From: an uncultured Crocinitomix sp.
GTDB taxonomy: Bacteria > Bacteroidota > Bacteroidia > Flavobacteriales_D > Crocinitomicaceae
Direction: 5' to 3'
DNA: 64,000 nt
NCBI GenBank assembly: GCA_905478225.1
Contig: CAJQHR010000014.1
Location: forward strand, 1 to 64,000
Made by a program: the position numbers and the translations under genes. Position 1 is the stretch's first letter. Each line of letters starts with the position of its first letter. Of this stretch, positions 1 to 10,751 are shown one piece after another. The notes beneath the pieces were generated by a model. It saw only the letters and a program-made list of their open reading frames with translations. It was not told the origin of the DNA and did not search any database.

Positions 1-2
1 AT

Positions 3-107
3 TTGCAGAATTATTTGAATGAATTTTGCTACAAACTTAACCGCAGATACTTTGGAGAAAGGCTCTTCGATAGATTAACATTAGCCGTGGCTAAATCATA
101 CTGGTAA
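3..107 (+). mobile_element. C-terminal fragment of an IS1595-family-like transposase (gene continues left of the window)
   Basis: Frame 3 reads LQNYLNEFCYKLNRRYFGERLFDRLTLAVAKSYW*; the YLNEFCYxxNRR...LFxRL segment is typical of ISXO2/IS1595 transposase C-termini. Confidence 0.75.
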
Positions 108-203
108 GAAAGCGACGAATCAAATTAAAATATATCATTTATAATAAATCTTAATAAAGAAGTTCGAAATTAGGACCGAAAGGTCCACAACCATAAAGTT
201 AAA

Positions 204-242
204 ACCCTTGTATATCAATGATTTACAAGGGCTTTCTTTTTT
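204..242. terminator. Hairpin cccttgta...tacaaggg followed by T-rich tract
   Basis: aaaacccttgtatatcaatgatttacaagggctttctttttt. Confidence 0.5.
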
Positions 243-284
243 ATGTTGTCAGATTTGTTGTCGTTTTAGAGCTAAAACATAGCT

Positions 285-575
285 TTATTCCTCTTCCTTA
301 GTATCTGCAAAGTTAATATTGATACTAATAGGCTCTCTTTCCTCAATCTCTTCATAAGCCTTTACCTTTCCAATTGAATAAGGAAGGAGTTTAGTTATTG
401 CACTAATATACTCTGTAGGACTGTCTATCTTATCTAGCATCTCCATTATCTTGTTTCCGTCAATAGCTTGGCTTATATGCTCTCTTATGAGCTTAGAAGT
501 AGTGCTTATTGAACCTTTAGGGCTACCTATAGGGCTACCTATAGGGTTTCCGCTTGTTCCTTTCTTAAATGGCAT
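285..575 (-). CDS. DUF5681 domain protein (phage/terminase-small-subunit-associated type)
   Basis: N-terminal MPFKKGTSGNPIGSPIGSPKG matches the FKKGQSGNPxGRPKG signature of DUF5681. Confidence 0.6.
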   Translation of the reverse strand: MPFKKGTSGNPIGSPIGSPKGSISTTSKLIREHISQAIDGNKIMEMLDKIDSPTEYISAITKLLPYSIGKVKAYEEIEEREPISININFADTKEEE

Positions 576-632
576 ATTATATCGTTTACTATAAAATAGA
601 AAAAAGGCTAATTAATTTTAAATTCAATATTG

Positions 633-758
633 TTAAAAAGCCCGAACAGGTCTAACATAGAAGTAGGAGCCTTTATTAGCGTAGTCCTGTCTTCCATCGC
701 TAGAATCCTGAAAGGTTACTGCAACACCCAGCATTAGTGAAGGGCAATCGAACCCAAT
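633..758 (-). pseudogene. Orphan C-terminus of a DUF1566/FISUMP-like protein
   Basis: Minus-strand reading ...IGFDCPSLMLGVAVTFQDSSDGRQDYANKGSYFYVRPVRAF*; YVRPVRAF is the usual end of DUF1566/Lcl_C-type domains. No upstream domain found. Confidence 0.5.
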
Positions 759-1001
759 CAAAAATATTGAACTTAAAATCGGATGCCGATCTTCACTTCG
801 AAATCATTTATGCAATCATGGAAGATACTTTAACTCTAGATTATAAAAGTGTTTGATTTTTAACAATTTCAATATTTAGCCCCAATTTAAAAGATTTAGG
901 CATCAAATTTGTATTTTAGTTCAAAAATATAAGCCAATTTATGTACCGCGCTTCATTAGTCTTACCTCAATCAAAATTAATGTTGTAACAAATCCAATAC
1001 T

Positions 1002-2048
1002 ATGAAAAAACATTACTATTTATTGATTGCACTGTCAGTACTCATTATTTCATCCTGCAACCAAAGGGTATACCTTACGCTTACGGTAAACGAACCACCA
1101 ATTGTACACCTTGATAAAATGTATGATCGGGCTGGAGTTGTAAACAGGAGTTTTGCGGAAGGCGGATCAAAGATTTTAGAAACAATTGACAACGGACTTT
1201 CACTCGAAGGAGATTTGGACATTAAAGGGTCCAACGCCGCAGTTCAAGGCGCATTTGATCAACTCACAACCAACCAACGATTTGAATTTGTAACCATCAT
1301 GGATAGCCTCACTGTTAAAAATGGAGGTATTGATATTTTTCCTGCGCCATTGCAGTGGTTCGAGGTAGAAAAATTGTGTTTAGCAAATGAAGTCGGCTTC
1401 TTGATTGCTTTAGAGGTTTACGATACAGATACTAAGGTTGCTTATTCAACAGGAAGTACGATAAGAAATACGCCACTAGGAAGCGTGACTGTTCCCACGC
1501 ATAAAGCGACAGTAACTACCATTATAAAAACAGGATGGCGCATATACGACCCTGTAAACAAGATCATTTTAGATGAGTTTTGGTTAACTGATCCCACATC
1601 ATCAACAGGAGGTGGGATTAATCCAGTGGCAGCGCTTTCAGCTGTCTTAAATCGCGGTCAAGCCGTAAAACAATTGAGTAACGATATAGGCCGTTTTTAT
1701 GCACGCCGAATAGAACCGCAAAGTTTTCTGGTATGGCGCAACTATTATAACAAAGGCAGTCGTAATTTAAAAATTGCTAAACGCCGCTCAGAAGTTGGAG
1801 ATTGGGACGGCGCTGCTGAAATGTGGGAAAAAGATTTGAACAGTCCAAAACGGAAAGTAGCTGGCAGGGCGACTTATAATATGGCTATTTATAAAGAAAT
1901 CAATGGAGATGTGGAAGGAGCATTAGAGATGGCTCAAAAAGCCTACTCAGACTATAACATTAGAGAAGCACAAACTTATTCAAGAATTCTGCGAGATCGT
2001 ATTGCACGGCGTGAATTTGAAAAGGCATTGAGCGGAGAAGAATTTTGA
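1002..2048 (+). CDS. DUF6340 family lipoprotein
   Basis: Lipobox LIISSC; overall pattern of Bacteroidetes DUF6340 proteins with TPR-like C-terminus. Confidence 0.7.
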   Translation: MKKHYYLLIALSVLIISSCNQRVYLTLTVNEPPIVHLDKMYDRAGVVNRSFAEGGSKILETIDNGLSLEGDLDIKGSNAAVQGAFDQLTTNQRFEFVTIMDSLTVKNGGIDIFPAPLQWFEVEKLCLANEVGFLIALEVYDTDTKVAYSTGSTIRNTPLGSVTVPTHKATVTTIIKTGWRIYDPVNKIILDEFWLTDPTSSTGGGINPVAALSAVLNRGQAVKQLSNDIGRFYARRIEPQSFLVWRNYYNKGSRNLKIAKRRSEVGDWDGAAEMWEKDLNSPKRKVAGRATYNMAIYKEINGDVEGALEMAQKAYSDYNIREAQTYSRILRDRIARREFEKALSGEEF

Positions 2049-2064
2049 TACGTTTAGTTTGTAA

Positions 2065-2102
2065 AGAGGGCGGTAATTTTCGGATTATTGCTCTTTTTTT
2101 TG
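2065..2102 (+). terminator. Putative intrinsic terminator downstream of the DUF6340 gene
   Basis: aaagagggcggtaat-tttcgg-attattgctctttttttt. Confidence 0.4.
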
Positions 2103-2152
2103 CCAAAATCAATCTTTACCGGATCCATTCTTATAAAAATAGCCCTAGTTAC

Positions 2153-2998
2153 TTATTTGGTAAAATAGAAGTCGTTAATCCCTTCATCATCTCCTTCTTC
2201 AACCAATGAACTTAATACTAAAGTATCTGGATATATTAAGTATAAATTTTGAACGGTGGATGAATCTATAAATATACCAGATGCCGATTCCTCTCGGACC
2301 AGCGAGCCAATAAATGAAACCATTTTTTGATTTGAAAAATCGATTGGTAACTCCAGTTCCAGCGGTAGCAAAGTATCAGCATCTGCTTCACAAACGTCAC
2401 TGCCCTCACTGTAAATAAATGAACCCCAATTATCTTCATTAAACGTTAAAGTATTGTCTAAGGCACAATCAGCTAAGGCGCCATCCAATCCCTCAACGGT
2501 CTTCCTTCTCAGGTACCAGGTGCTCCCTTTTATTATCCTAGCATAAGAGCGCGATAAGGTTATCTTGGCGGTAACATTGTCTGGAAAAGAAGATTTAAAA
2601 ATGTTGTCTACAAAAATATAGTCCATTTCATCTGCTCCATTTTCAAGAGAAAGACTATCGCCCATATAAACGTCATATACGTTTCCCCCTAAAATTCCTT
2701 TCTCCTTCTTGCGAATAAATAACCGATCTTCGACTGTAAATCGAATCGCTGAGTAAGAGTCATCAAAAAAGAAGGTTTCGTTTGTTGATCCTGTCAGATA
2801 CAAAAGCAACTCAGAATCCGTGTTATTTTCATCTTGGTAAGCATAAACATCTACTTGTGCACCCATTGTTGAATGAACTGCACTTAAATTATTTACAGCT
2901 ACTGTAAAGGCATCCTTTTTATCTTTTCTTCGGCAACCCACTATGATAAAAATGGCGATAAGTAATAAAGCACTTGCATTAATTTTCCAATGAGACAT
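2153..2998 (-). CDS. Hypothetical lipoprotein
   Basis: 281-aa ORF with lipobox-like IIVGC; no recognised domain. Confidence 0.6.
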   Translation of the reverse strand: MSHWKINASALLLIAIFIIVGCRRKDKKDAFTVAVNNLSAVHSTMGAQVDVYAYQDENNTDSELLLYLTGSTNETFFFDDSYSAIRFTVEDRLFIRKKEKGILGGNVYDVYMGDSLSLENGADEMDYIFVDNIFKSSFPDNVTAKITLSRSYARIIKGSTWYLRRKTVEGLDGALADCALDNTLTFNEDNWGSFIYSEGSDVCEADADTLLPLELELPIDFSNQKMVSFIGSLVREESASGIFIDSSTVQNLYLIYPDTLVLSSLVEEGDDEGINDFYFTK

Positions 2999-3323
2999 CC
3001 GTTTGTTTTTAATTACTGGCGATAAATGTAATTATATTGTTTGAATTTCAGAGCAACTGTACAATTTCCCTAAAACTATAATACAACTCCAAAAAAGCAT
3101 AATTACGTGAGATGATAAATAGCTTCGCGATTTATGAGCCTATTGAAGCTCAGGAGGCTAATTTAAAGGAATATAAGGTCTAGGAAAATTAAAAAATGAC
3201 ACTTATGTAATTCATTAAGAATTTGCGGCTATATGCTTAACGATTGCAAGAACTCAACGGTAATTAGCTCCTTCAACATACCCACTAATTATTGAAAATC
3301 AATTTATTAGAAGGCGATATATT

Positions 3324-4079
3324 TTAAAAAAAATCTAGTATTTTGATTGGAATCGTTTTCAATTTTAATAGCGGGTCTCCTGTAGTAATATCCCATGCCG
3401 ATACAACCGAAATGTCAGCGCCAGGTGTTCCATCATAATGGAGAGCGCTACCTTCATTTTTAAGTGCCCATTGGTTTTCAAAGTAGGGATCGTCTGTCGT
3501 GGCGAGAATTGTATGTAACGTATTTACAGAAACAAATTCAAATTTCCCACTTGCCAGCATTTCTTTTTGGTGAGTCCGGATATCTCCATTTTTTTTCGTG
3601 TATGTTGAAACATAAACCCCATCTAAAAAATAATGCTCCTGACGTTGGTCATAAGGATAATAAAAAAATGAATTTTGAGGATGACGTTCGCCATATTTAA
3701 CATTAAAATGACTCATGTGATTGAACGTTTCTCCTTTTTTCACTTTATAATACAACTGTGGCAAATCTCCTCCGAGTCCACCATCATTCGTTTTGTATAA
3801 AATTGATGTAAAAATAACGTGATCGCTTTTTTCTATTTCATCTTGAATCTCCTGATATTTCTCAATCGAAAAATCAAATTTCCCTTTCACCAAGGTGACA
3901 TCAAACCCTTTCAAAACATGACCTTTCTTCAAAGGACTCAATGATTCAATTTTTTCTATTTCTTCTGCTTGGATTGTAAAATCAGCAGCCGATTGAAATT
4001 CAATAATTAAACCTATGGGCGTTTTCTAGGCAAAAGTAATGCCCGAAACGAATAAAAGAAAACAGAGTAAAAATCGCAT
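3324..4079 (-). pseudogene. Disrupted subtilase (S8) family peptidase, N-terminal part only
   Basis: MRFLLCFLLFVSGITFA signal peptide, then in-frame TAG (codon 18, 4026-4028), then KTPIGLIIEFQSAADFTIQ...DPYFENQWALKNEG...GTPGADISVVSAWDITTGDP; lost before the catalytic Asp region. Confidence 0.75.
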
Positions 4080-4126
4080 AAGTATGTTTTATAACCTTTA
4101 AAGATAAGGAATTATAGGACAATAAA

Positions 4127-4157
4127 AATCCCGCAATGGACAAACCAAAGCGGGATT
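4127..4157 (-). terminator. Terminator of the T9SS gene at 4175-6781
   Basis: aatcccgc-aatggacaaaccaaa-gcgggatt; T-rich tract on the minus-strand exit side. Confidence 0.6.
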
Positions 4158-4174
4158 AGTTCCAATTAATAAGG

Positions 4175-6781
4175 CTATTTCGAAACAGTAATCTTTTTAG
4201 TAATCACTGCATCATCCGCAGTTACTTGAACGAAATAAATTCCGTTTTCTACACTACTCAAATCAATTTGATTGTTTTTCGTTGACGTTGATTTTTGCGA
4301 TAAAATACTTCCTTTCATGTCCATAACTTTAATAATTGCTTGACCATTCATATTACCCAATTTCACATTTACCAATCCATTTGTTGGATTTGGATATAAA
4401 GCAAGTGAAAGTTTCGGGTTTTCGTTGATGTTGTCCAAACCATATGAGAAACATGCCGTTGTATCAGAACAGCCTCCACCTATTGTAACAATGCAAGCAT
4501 AAGCACCTGCTTCCGTTGGTGCATATGTTTGATCAGTTGCACCGTCAATTACTCCAAAATCAGGACAAGTTATCCATTGATAAGTTGCGCCTGTTTCGTT
4601 TGATGTTAGATCCGTTCCGGTTTCAGTTACTGTTAAATCGATTGTCGTTACTAAGCCTATTGTAAACTCAACAGATATACTACATCCTTCACCATCATTT
4701 ACTGTAACAATATAATCACCTGCTAAAAGGTCCGTCAATTCTCCGTCAATTATATATGGTTCTGTTCCTCCTGTTACAGTAATAACCACGGAACCGTCAG
4801 CTGCTACAGGACATGACGCATCAGTTACTTCAACTGTCGCCACTAACTCATCAGGATCCGTTAATTCGAATGCAGCAGTGCCTTGACATCCATTTTCATC
4901 CATTACGACAACTTCATATACTCCACCACCAAGTGATGCCAAATCTTCCATATCATCAAAATCCCCAGTGCCATCAATATCCCAATCAAATGAATAATCT
5001 GGTGTTCCGCCTTCTACATTGATATTGACTTGGCCATCCGTAAAGCCAAAACAAGTTGGATCAATCAAGGCATCTTCAGTGATTGTAATCACCTCAGAAG
5101 CATCAATGGTCACCACAACAATGCATGAATCTGAATTTCCGTATATATCGGTTGCAAACAACCACACTTCATTTTCTCCTTCGTTCTCACAAGTAAATGT
5201 GTCCATAGAGATTGACAATTCGTCAATCCCACAACCGTCCTCAGTACCTGCATCTAAATCAGATGGTTCAATCACCATTTCTCCAGTTTCATCCAAAACG
5301 TAAGTCATTGCTGCCACGCAAGACATAACAGGAGGTAATGTATCTAATACGATAATGGAAGCAAGGCAAGTATCAGCATCTCCAACATCTCCAACAGCCA
5401 CAAACTCTACAAACAATCCAACAGTAGGATCAGTTGAATAGCTACTGGTAGGAACAGGAAATTCTGCAGAAGCGTTGTTACCTTCACCATCCAGAGCGTT
5501 TGGACCACTGAATGTCCAATGAGACAAATCAAAAGCATCTCCATCTAATCCTGTATCTGGAATTCGATAGGCCCATCCATCTAAATATTCCCATGGTTCA
5601 CCCGAACCATCAACATCCACATCTCCAAAATTATCGATCACAACATCTTCATAATATAATTCTATAGCATCATCCCCATTAATTGAGGCAAATGCAGTCC
5701 CATAATCAGGATTAAATCCAAACCACTCAGAGAAACCAGACTTTTCAGAAGCGATAAACAAATGTGTTCCAGCGGCAGCTGATTCTGCGGGAAAAGTAAA
5801 CTCTTCTCCATCTGTTCCATCACCATTTTGAGCAAAACCAATTCCGTAGTTACTTAAATCAGCAATGTCATTAATAACATACACCTCAACACCTTTTGGT
5901 AAACCTCCGGGTAATGGTCCATCATAAACAGCTGTAATAATCATGCTTGGCACAACTTCAAGCTCCATAATATCGTCACAATCAAATGTTGTTGGACTAG
6001 CCGTTAATGTTAATTCACCATCACAAGGTACCGCAGAACCCGCATCTAAATCATCAGCCGTTATTGTTGCTTCACCCGCATCATCTAAGTAAACAGTTAA
6101 TGAATGGCAACGAGCAACAGCAGGTCCATCTGCACAGGTGTAGGTTACTTCTAAGACTGGAGCCGTTCCATCATCCTTACTACCAAACCTTCTAGCAGAG
6201 CAAGTAATCTCTTCATCTCCAATCAATATCCATCCATGGTTTGAATTCGGGTAATCTAACCAGTTTTGAACGTTGGCTACCACTCGCGTAGAAGACCAAG
6301 TATAATCAGTTAAAACCTCACCAATAGGAGATGTTGCTGAAGCTACACTGTAAAAATCACCTCCGGCATCATCCCATTCAGAAGATTCGTACATAGCATC
6401 TAGCCATGTTGCATCAGGAGCAACGGGTGCTGCACCTTCCCCATCTCCTGAAGAAGTGCCTTCGCCCCACTCTGTAACGGCTCTATGCAAACTATAATCT
6501 TGCGTTCCTGCACCTGGACTTACGTTATCCATATTTAATGTCAGTGTTACATCTGTAATTGTTGCGCCAAATGGAACTATTGCTGCGATATCAAACTCTA
6601 ACAAAGCTCTTCTTGAATTATCGCTACAGGTTTGACCTGAAAACAATTTCCCTTCTCCATTTGAGTTTTCACTTTCCGAATAGATTGAGTTATCCTTATC
6701 AGGATTCAACTCAACAGTCGTTTGTGCATAAGAATTTGATCCTAAAACCAACATAGCTGCACACCAAAATATTTTTTTCAT
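4175..6781 (-). CDS. T9SS type A sorting domain protein with DNRLRE-like, lamin-tail-like and SprB-repeat segments
   Basis: Signal peptide MKKIFWCAAMLVLGSNSYAQ; SprB-like DPTCFGFTDGQVNINVEGGTPDYSFDW; C-terminal LALYPNPTNGLVNVKL...ITKKITVSK. Confidence 0.85.
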   Translation of the reverse strand: MKKIFWCAAMLVLGSNSYAQTTVELNPDKDNSIYSESENSNGEGKLFSGQTCSDNSRRALLEFDIAAIVPFGATITDVTLTLNMDNVSPGAGTQDYSLHRAVTEWGEGTSSGDGEGAAPVAPDATWLDAMYESSEWDDAGGDFYSVASATSPIGEVLTDYTWSSTRVVANVQNWLDYPNSNHGWILIGDEEITCSARRFGSKDDGTAPVLEVTYTCADGPAVARCHSLTVYLDDAGEATITADDLDAGSAVPCDGELTLTASPTTFDCDDIMELEVVPSMIITAVYDGPLPGGLPKGVEVYVINDIADLSNYGIGFAQNGDGTDGEEFTFPAESAAAGTHLFIASEKSGFSEWFGFNPDYGTAFASINGDDAIELYYEDVVIDNFGDVDVDGSGEPWEYLDGWAYRIPDTGLDGDAFDLSHWTFSGPNALDGEGNNASAEFPVPTSSYSTDPTVGLFVEFVAVGDVGDADTCLASIIVLDTLPPVMSCVAAMTYVLDETGEMVIEPSDLDAGTEDGCGIDELSISMDTFTCENEGENEVWLFATDIYGNSDSCIVVVTIDASEVITITEDALIDPTCFGFTDGQVNINVEGGTPDYSFDWDIDGTGDFDDMEDLASLGGGVYEVVVMDENGCQGTAAFELTDPDELVATVEVTDASCPVAADGSVVITVTGGTEPYIIDGELTDLLAGDYIVTVNDGEGCSISVEFTIGLVTTIDLTVTETGTDLTSNETGATYQWITCPDFGVIDGATDQTYAPTEAGAYACIVTIGGGCSDTTACFSYGLDNINENPKLSLALYPNPTNGLVNVKLGNMNGQAIIKVMDMKGSILSQKSTSTKNNQIDLSSVENGIYFVQVTADDAVITKKITVSK

Positions 6782-7087
6782 TCTTAAATAAGTATTTATT
6801 AGAATGCGTTTAACGAATCATTTAATTGGTGAAATTCATTCTAAAATTTGACGTAAAAGTACAAAATATAAATTGCCATATCCTAAAAATTGTATGAAGA
6901 AATATTTAATTTATGAACAATTTATGTGAAATAGTTTATCCAGCTTTAGTCGGCTAAACAACTCTTTATGAAGACTTAAATTAAAATAAAACAGTTGCAT
7001 TGGTCATTGATATAATCAAAAAGACAATACTCAGACCGCTCTAATATTAATAGGTGGAATTAAAAAAAGAAAAGTAAGATTTACTAT

Positions 7088-7507
7088 TTAAGCTTCTGAG
7101 GCTATCATATCTTGAAGCGATTTTTTTTCAAGAATTTTGAGTGTTTCGTCGCGCACTTCAATCATCATTTTATTCAGCCCACAAGAGACTTCGTCAACGC
7201 ATTCAGTGCAGGACTCATAATAATTTAAACTGGCACATGGTAAAAGTGCAATGGGACCGTTAAACATTCGAATCACATCTGCGAGCATGATATCCTCGGC
7301 ATCTTTCAGAAGGTAGTAGCCTCCACCTTTACCCATTTTACTATTCAATACTCCCGCTTTTCTTAACTCTAAAAGAATACTTTCCAAAAACTTTTTGGGA
7401 ACAGAAGTACGTTCAGCTACTTCACTTATTAGAATAGGCTTACGCAATTCTTGTTTACCCAAGAAGGTTAAAGCATGAAAGGCGTATTTTGTCTTTTTAG
7501 AAAGCAT
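7088..7507 (-). CDS. Rrf2 family transcriptional regulator
   Basis: MLSKKTKYAFHALTFLG N-terminal wHTH and Cys cluster CASLNYYESCTECVDEVSC. Confidence 0.85.
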   Translation of the reverse strand: MLSKKTKYAFHALTFLGKQELRKPILISEVAERTSVPKKFLESILLELRKAGVLNSKMGKGGGYYLLKDAEDIMLADVIRMFNGPIALLPCASLNYYESCTECVDEVSCGLNKMMIEVRDETLKILEKKSLQDMIASEA

Positions 7508-8082
7508 TAAATGAGTGGTCGAATAGGTTTACAATTAAACACAATAATACGTTAGTTTAATACTTCCACAAAATGCTAGTTATAGTTTTAACGCTGAATC
7601 TGTTACAAAACTCTAATGATCGTGTATTCCTAAATACGAATATTGTTCACTTTTAACTCATTTCAACAGTAGATAATAATTGAAATGATGTCTCCTTTTT
7701 AAATCTTATATGCTTAAAAAGCATTCTTAAAGATCCGTAAAACCGAATATTTACGCGTGAATCAGAAAAAACATTATTTATATGATAATCCTGAACTTAA
7801 ATAAATGAAAACTTAAAATTAAGTATAAATACGTATAAAAACATAGACCGTTCTGCTATTTCCAAGTGGCACTTCTAAATCAAAATAGATGGACAAGTTG
7901 ACAATAAGACACAAGTTAAAGTCTGATCAAATTCGAATTAAAATGATTGTGACTATTGACTTTTTGGTAAATTTTTCGTACATTAATCCATTGGTGTGGT
8001 TTTACCTTTTGAAGGTCACTCGCCCAACCTTAGCACATACACATACGTTTATAATAATAGACAGACCTTCAACGACAGCAAC

Positions 8083-8952
8083 ATGAGACAACTTAAAATT
8101 ACAAAACAGGTTACAAACAGAGAAACAGCATCACTTGACAAATATTTGCAAGAAATTGGTCGCTTAGACCTCATTACTGTTGAAGAAGAGGCAGAATTAG
8201 CTCAAAAAATTAGGAAGGGCGATAAAGTGGCTTTAGAAAGACTAACCACTGCAAATTTACGTTTTGTTGTTTCCGTTTCAAAACAATATCAAAATCAAGG
8301 GTTATCTTTACCGGATCTAATTAACGAAGGAAATTTAGGCTTAATTAAAGCCGCCCAACGATTTGACGAAACGCGTGGTTTTAAGTTTATTTCTTATGCT
8401 GTTTGGTGGATTCGTCAGTCTATTTTACAAGCATTAGCCGAACAAGCTAGAATTGTGCGTCTTCCTTTGAACAAAATTGGAATCATTAATAAAGTAAACA
8501 AAGCATTTTCTTCTTTAGAACAGCAATTGGGACGTGCGCCTACAATTGATGAGTTAGCAGATGCGCTTGAATTTACGCACACTGATATTCGAAATTCTTT
8601 AGAAAATAACGGTCGTCACGTATCTATGGACGCTCCATTAAAAGAAGGAGATGCCAATAGCTCGAGCATGTATGATGTGCTTAAAAACTCTGAGAATAAT
8701 AATCCGGAGAAAGATTTGATTTTAGAATCTTTACAAGGTGAGATACAACGCTCGTTAAGCACATTAAAACACCGTGAAGCGGATGTCATTCGTTTATACT
8801 TTGGATTGGAAGGACATCCACCAATGACTTTAGCTGAAATTGGATTAAGGTTCGACTTGACGCGTGAACGGGTTCGTCAAATTAAAGAAAAAGGGATTCG
8901 TAAATTAAAAAACACTTCTCGAAGTAAAATGTTGCGCGCCTACCTTGGCTAA
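8083..8952 (+). CDS. rpoD: Primary RNA polymerase sigma factor RpoD/SigA (short Bacteroidetes form)
   Basis: [36 protein letters not shown]; all sigma-70 regions 1.2-4. ATG at 8083 preferred over the ORF-track start at 7996. Confidence 0.95.
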   Translation: MRQLKITKQVTNRETASLDKYLQEIGRLDLITVEEEAELAQKIRKGDKVALERLTTANLRFVVSVSKQYQNQGLSLPDLINEGNLGLIKAAQRFDETRGFKFISYAVWWIRQSILQALAEQARIVRLPLNKIGIINKVNKAFSSLEQQLGRAPTIDELADALEFTHTDIRNSLENNGRHVSMDAPLKEGDANSSSMYDVLKNSENNNPEKDLILESLQGEIQRSLSTLKHREADVIRLYFGLEGHPPMTLAEIGLRFDLTRERVRQIKEKGIRKLKNTSRSKMLRAYLG

Positions 8953-8954
8953 AT

Positions 8955-10751
8955 TCAATTATTAAGCTGGATATTGTTCAATTTATTATACGTGCCGTGC
9001 GCATTTTTGATCAGTTCACTGTGCGCTCCTTGTTCTACAATCTTTCCAAGCTCCAATACCAAAATAGTGTCTGCATTTTTAATGGTTGATAAGCGGTGAG
9101 CAATAACGAATGATGTACGACCTACCATTAATTTATCCAAAGCATCCTGAACCAGTCGTTCAGACTCAGAATCAAGTGCGGAAGTAGCTTCATCTAAGAT
9201 TAATATTTTCGGGTTTTTTAATACGGCTCTCGCTATTGCAATGCGCTGTTTTTGTCCACCAGAAAGTTGAATTCCGCGATCTCCAACAAGTGTTTGCATC
9301 TCATCAGGGAAACTCATGATAAAATCATAAGCATTTGCCTTTTTAGCGGCCTCAATAATTTCCGCATCACTTGCCAGAATATTTCCGTAACGGATGTTCT
9401 CTAAGACTGTACCGCTAAATAGAATAACTTCTTGAGGAACGATTGCGATATGCGCCCTTAAACTTTCAAGACCTATTGCTTGCACGTCCCTATCATCAAA
9501 TTTTATGGTACCCGACTGTGGAGAATAAAATCGCAATAATAGAGAAGATATAGTTGATTTACCTGCTCCTGAACTTCCAACCAACGCCGTAGTTTGTCCG
9601 GCTTGACAACTGAAACTGATTTTATCCAACACTTGAACCTCAATCCGCTGTGGGTAGGCGAAAGAAACATTTGTAAAGCTCACCTCACCCTTAAAGTTTT
9701 CCAAAACATCTCCTTCCAACTCTTCTGCATCTTCTTCCAAAATATCCATAAGGTGCTCTGTTGAGCCAATTGCTTTTTGAATTTTCGCATATAAATCCGG
9801 AATCGCTCCAAATGAAGCACCGAGAAAAATAGTATAAAGGATGAAAATATTAAATTCGGCATTTGTAATAATCCCAGCACCATCCATGCCTTTTGCTTTC
9901 CATATCACAAAAGCAATTCCACCAAACATTCCAAAAATAATGAAGGAGACAAAGGCGCCACGCATTAAACCACTTTTAATGTTTAAACCCATAATGTTGA
10001 AAACACGTTTCGAATAACGATTCGCTTCATATTTCTCATTTGTAAATGCCTTTACATTGACAATTCCAGTTAACACCTCTTCTAATATTGAATTTGACTT
10101 AGCGGATTCATCTTGTGCAGATTTCGATAAACCACGAATGTAGCGCCCAAATACTATTGCAGCGATTGCCAATACAGGTACAACTGAAAGCATCCATAGG
10201 GCCAATTCCCATGAGGTATATAAGATATAACCAAGTGCAATAGTAATTGTCACAAACTGGCGAAAGAACTCGGCGATAGTGGTGTTTAATGTTTCTTGTA
10301 GGAGGTTAATATCGGTAGCAATTCGCGAAGTAAGTTCCCCTACGTTGTTTTTATTGAAAAAGTTAATTGGAAATGAAACGAGTTTATTAAACGACTTTAC
10401 TTTTAAATCGCGTAAGGCACGTTCTGTAACGGAGCTAAATATCCAGATACGGCAAAATGAAAATATGGCCTGGGCCCCGAAAACCAACAACATGACGATA
10501 ATTATGGTGTTTATGTCTGTAAGATCAATAGTTGGAATTTGAACGAAAGCGCGATCACTCTCATTCGCCCCCAAGAGCTGCCCCATTAATGCTGGAAACA
10601 ACATAGCAGTGACACTCGATAAAATTAAAAACACCCAACCTATTGCGTACGCTCCGCGGTAAGGTTTAATGAATTTAAAAAACCGACGTGCTTTTTTATA
10701 CGCATCTTTTGAAAGCTCTACCTTTTCTTTATTTTTACGATTTCCAAACAT
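8955..10751 (-). CDS. ABC transporter, fused permease and ATP-binding (MsbA/lipid exporter type)
   Basis: Six-TM region plus Walker A GSSGAGKST, signature LSGGQKQRIAIARA, Walker B ILILDEATSALD. Confidence 0.9.
   Translation of the reverse strand: MFGNRKNKEKVELSKDAYKKARRFFKFIKPYRGAYAIGWVFLILSSVTAMLFPALMGQLLGANESDRAFVQIPTIDLTDINTIIIVMLLVFGAQAIFSFCRIWIFSSVTERALRDLKVKSFNKLVSFPINFFNKNNVGELTSRIATDINLLQETLNTTIAEFFRQFVTITIALGYILYTSWELALWMLSVVPVLAIAAIVFGRYIRGLSKSAQDESAKSNSILEEVLTGIVNVKAFTNEKYEANRYSKRVFNIMGLNIKSGLMRGAFVSFIIFGMFGGIAFVIWKAKGMDGAGIITNAEFNIFILYTIFLGASFGAIPDLYAKIQKAIGSTEHLMDILEEDAEELEGDVLENFKGEVSFTNVSFAYPQRIEVQVLDKISFSCQAGQTTALVGSSGAGKSTISSLLLRFYSPQSGTIKFDDRDVQAIGLESLRAHIAIVPQEVILFSGTVLENIRYGNILASDAEIIEAAKKANAYDFIMSFPDEMQTLVGDRGIQLSGGQKQRIAIARAVLKNPKILILDEATSALDSESERLVQDALDKLMVGRTSFVIAHRLSTIKNADTILVLELGKIVEQGAHSELIKNAHGTYNKLNNIQLNN

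Noticed and set aside
263-278. gttttagagctaaaac resembles the start of a type II-A CRISPR repeat (GTTTTAGAGCTA...)
   Set aside because: Single occurrence, a short near-palindrome, no spaced repeats, no cas genes and no tracr-like partner nearby.
4813-6756. Plus-strand ORFs inside the T9SS gene (4813-5022, 5019-5303, 6007-6195, 6559-6756)
   Set aside because: Antisense to a long well-supported CDS; low-complexity His/Gln/Leu-rich translations typical of the opposite strand.
7889-8086. ORF 7889-8086 and the extended 7996 start of rpoD
   Set aside because: No homology-like features; the sigma factor start MRQLKITKQ at 8083 is the conserved one.
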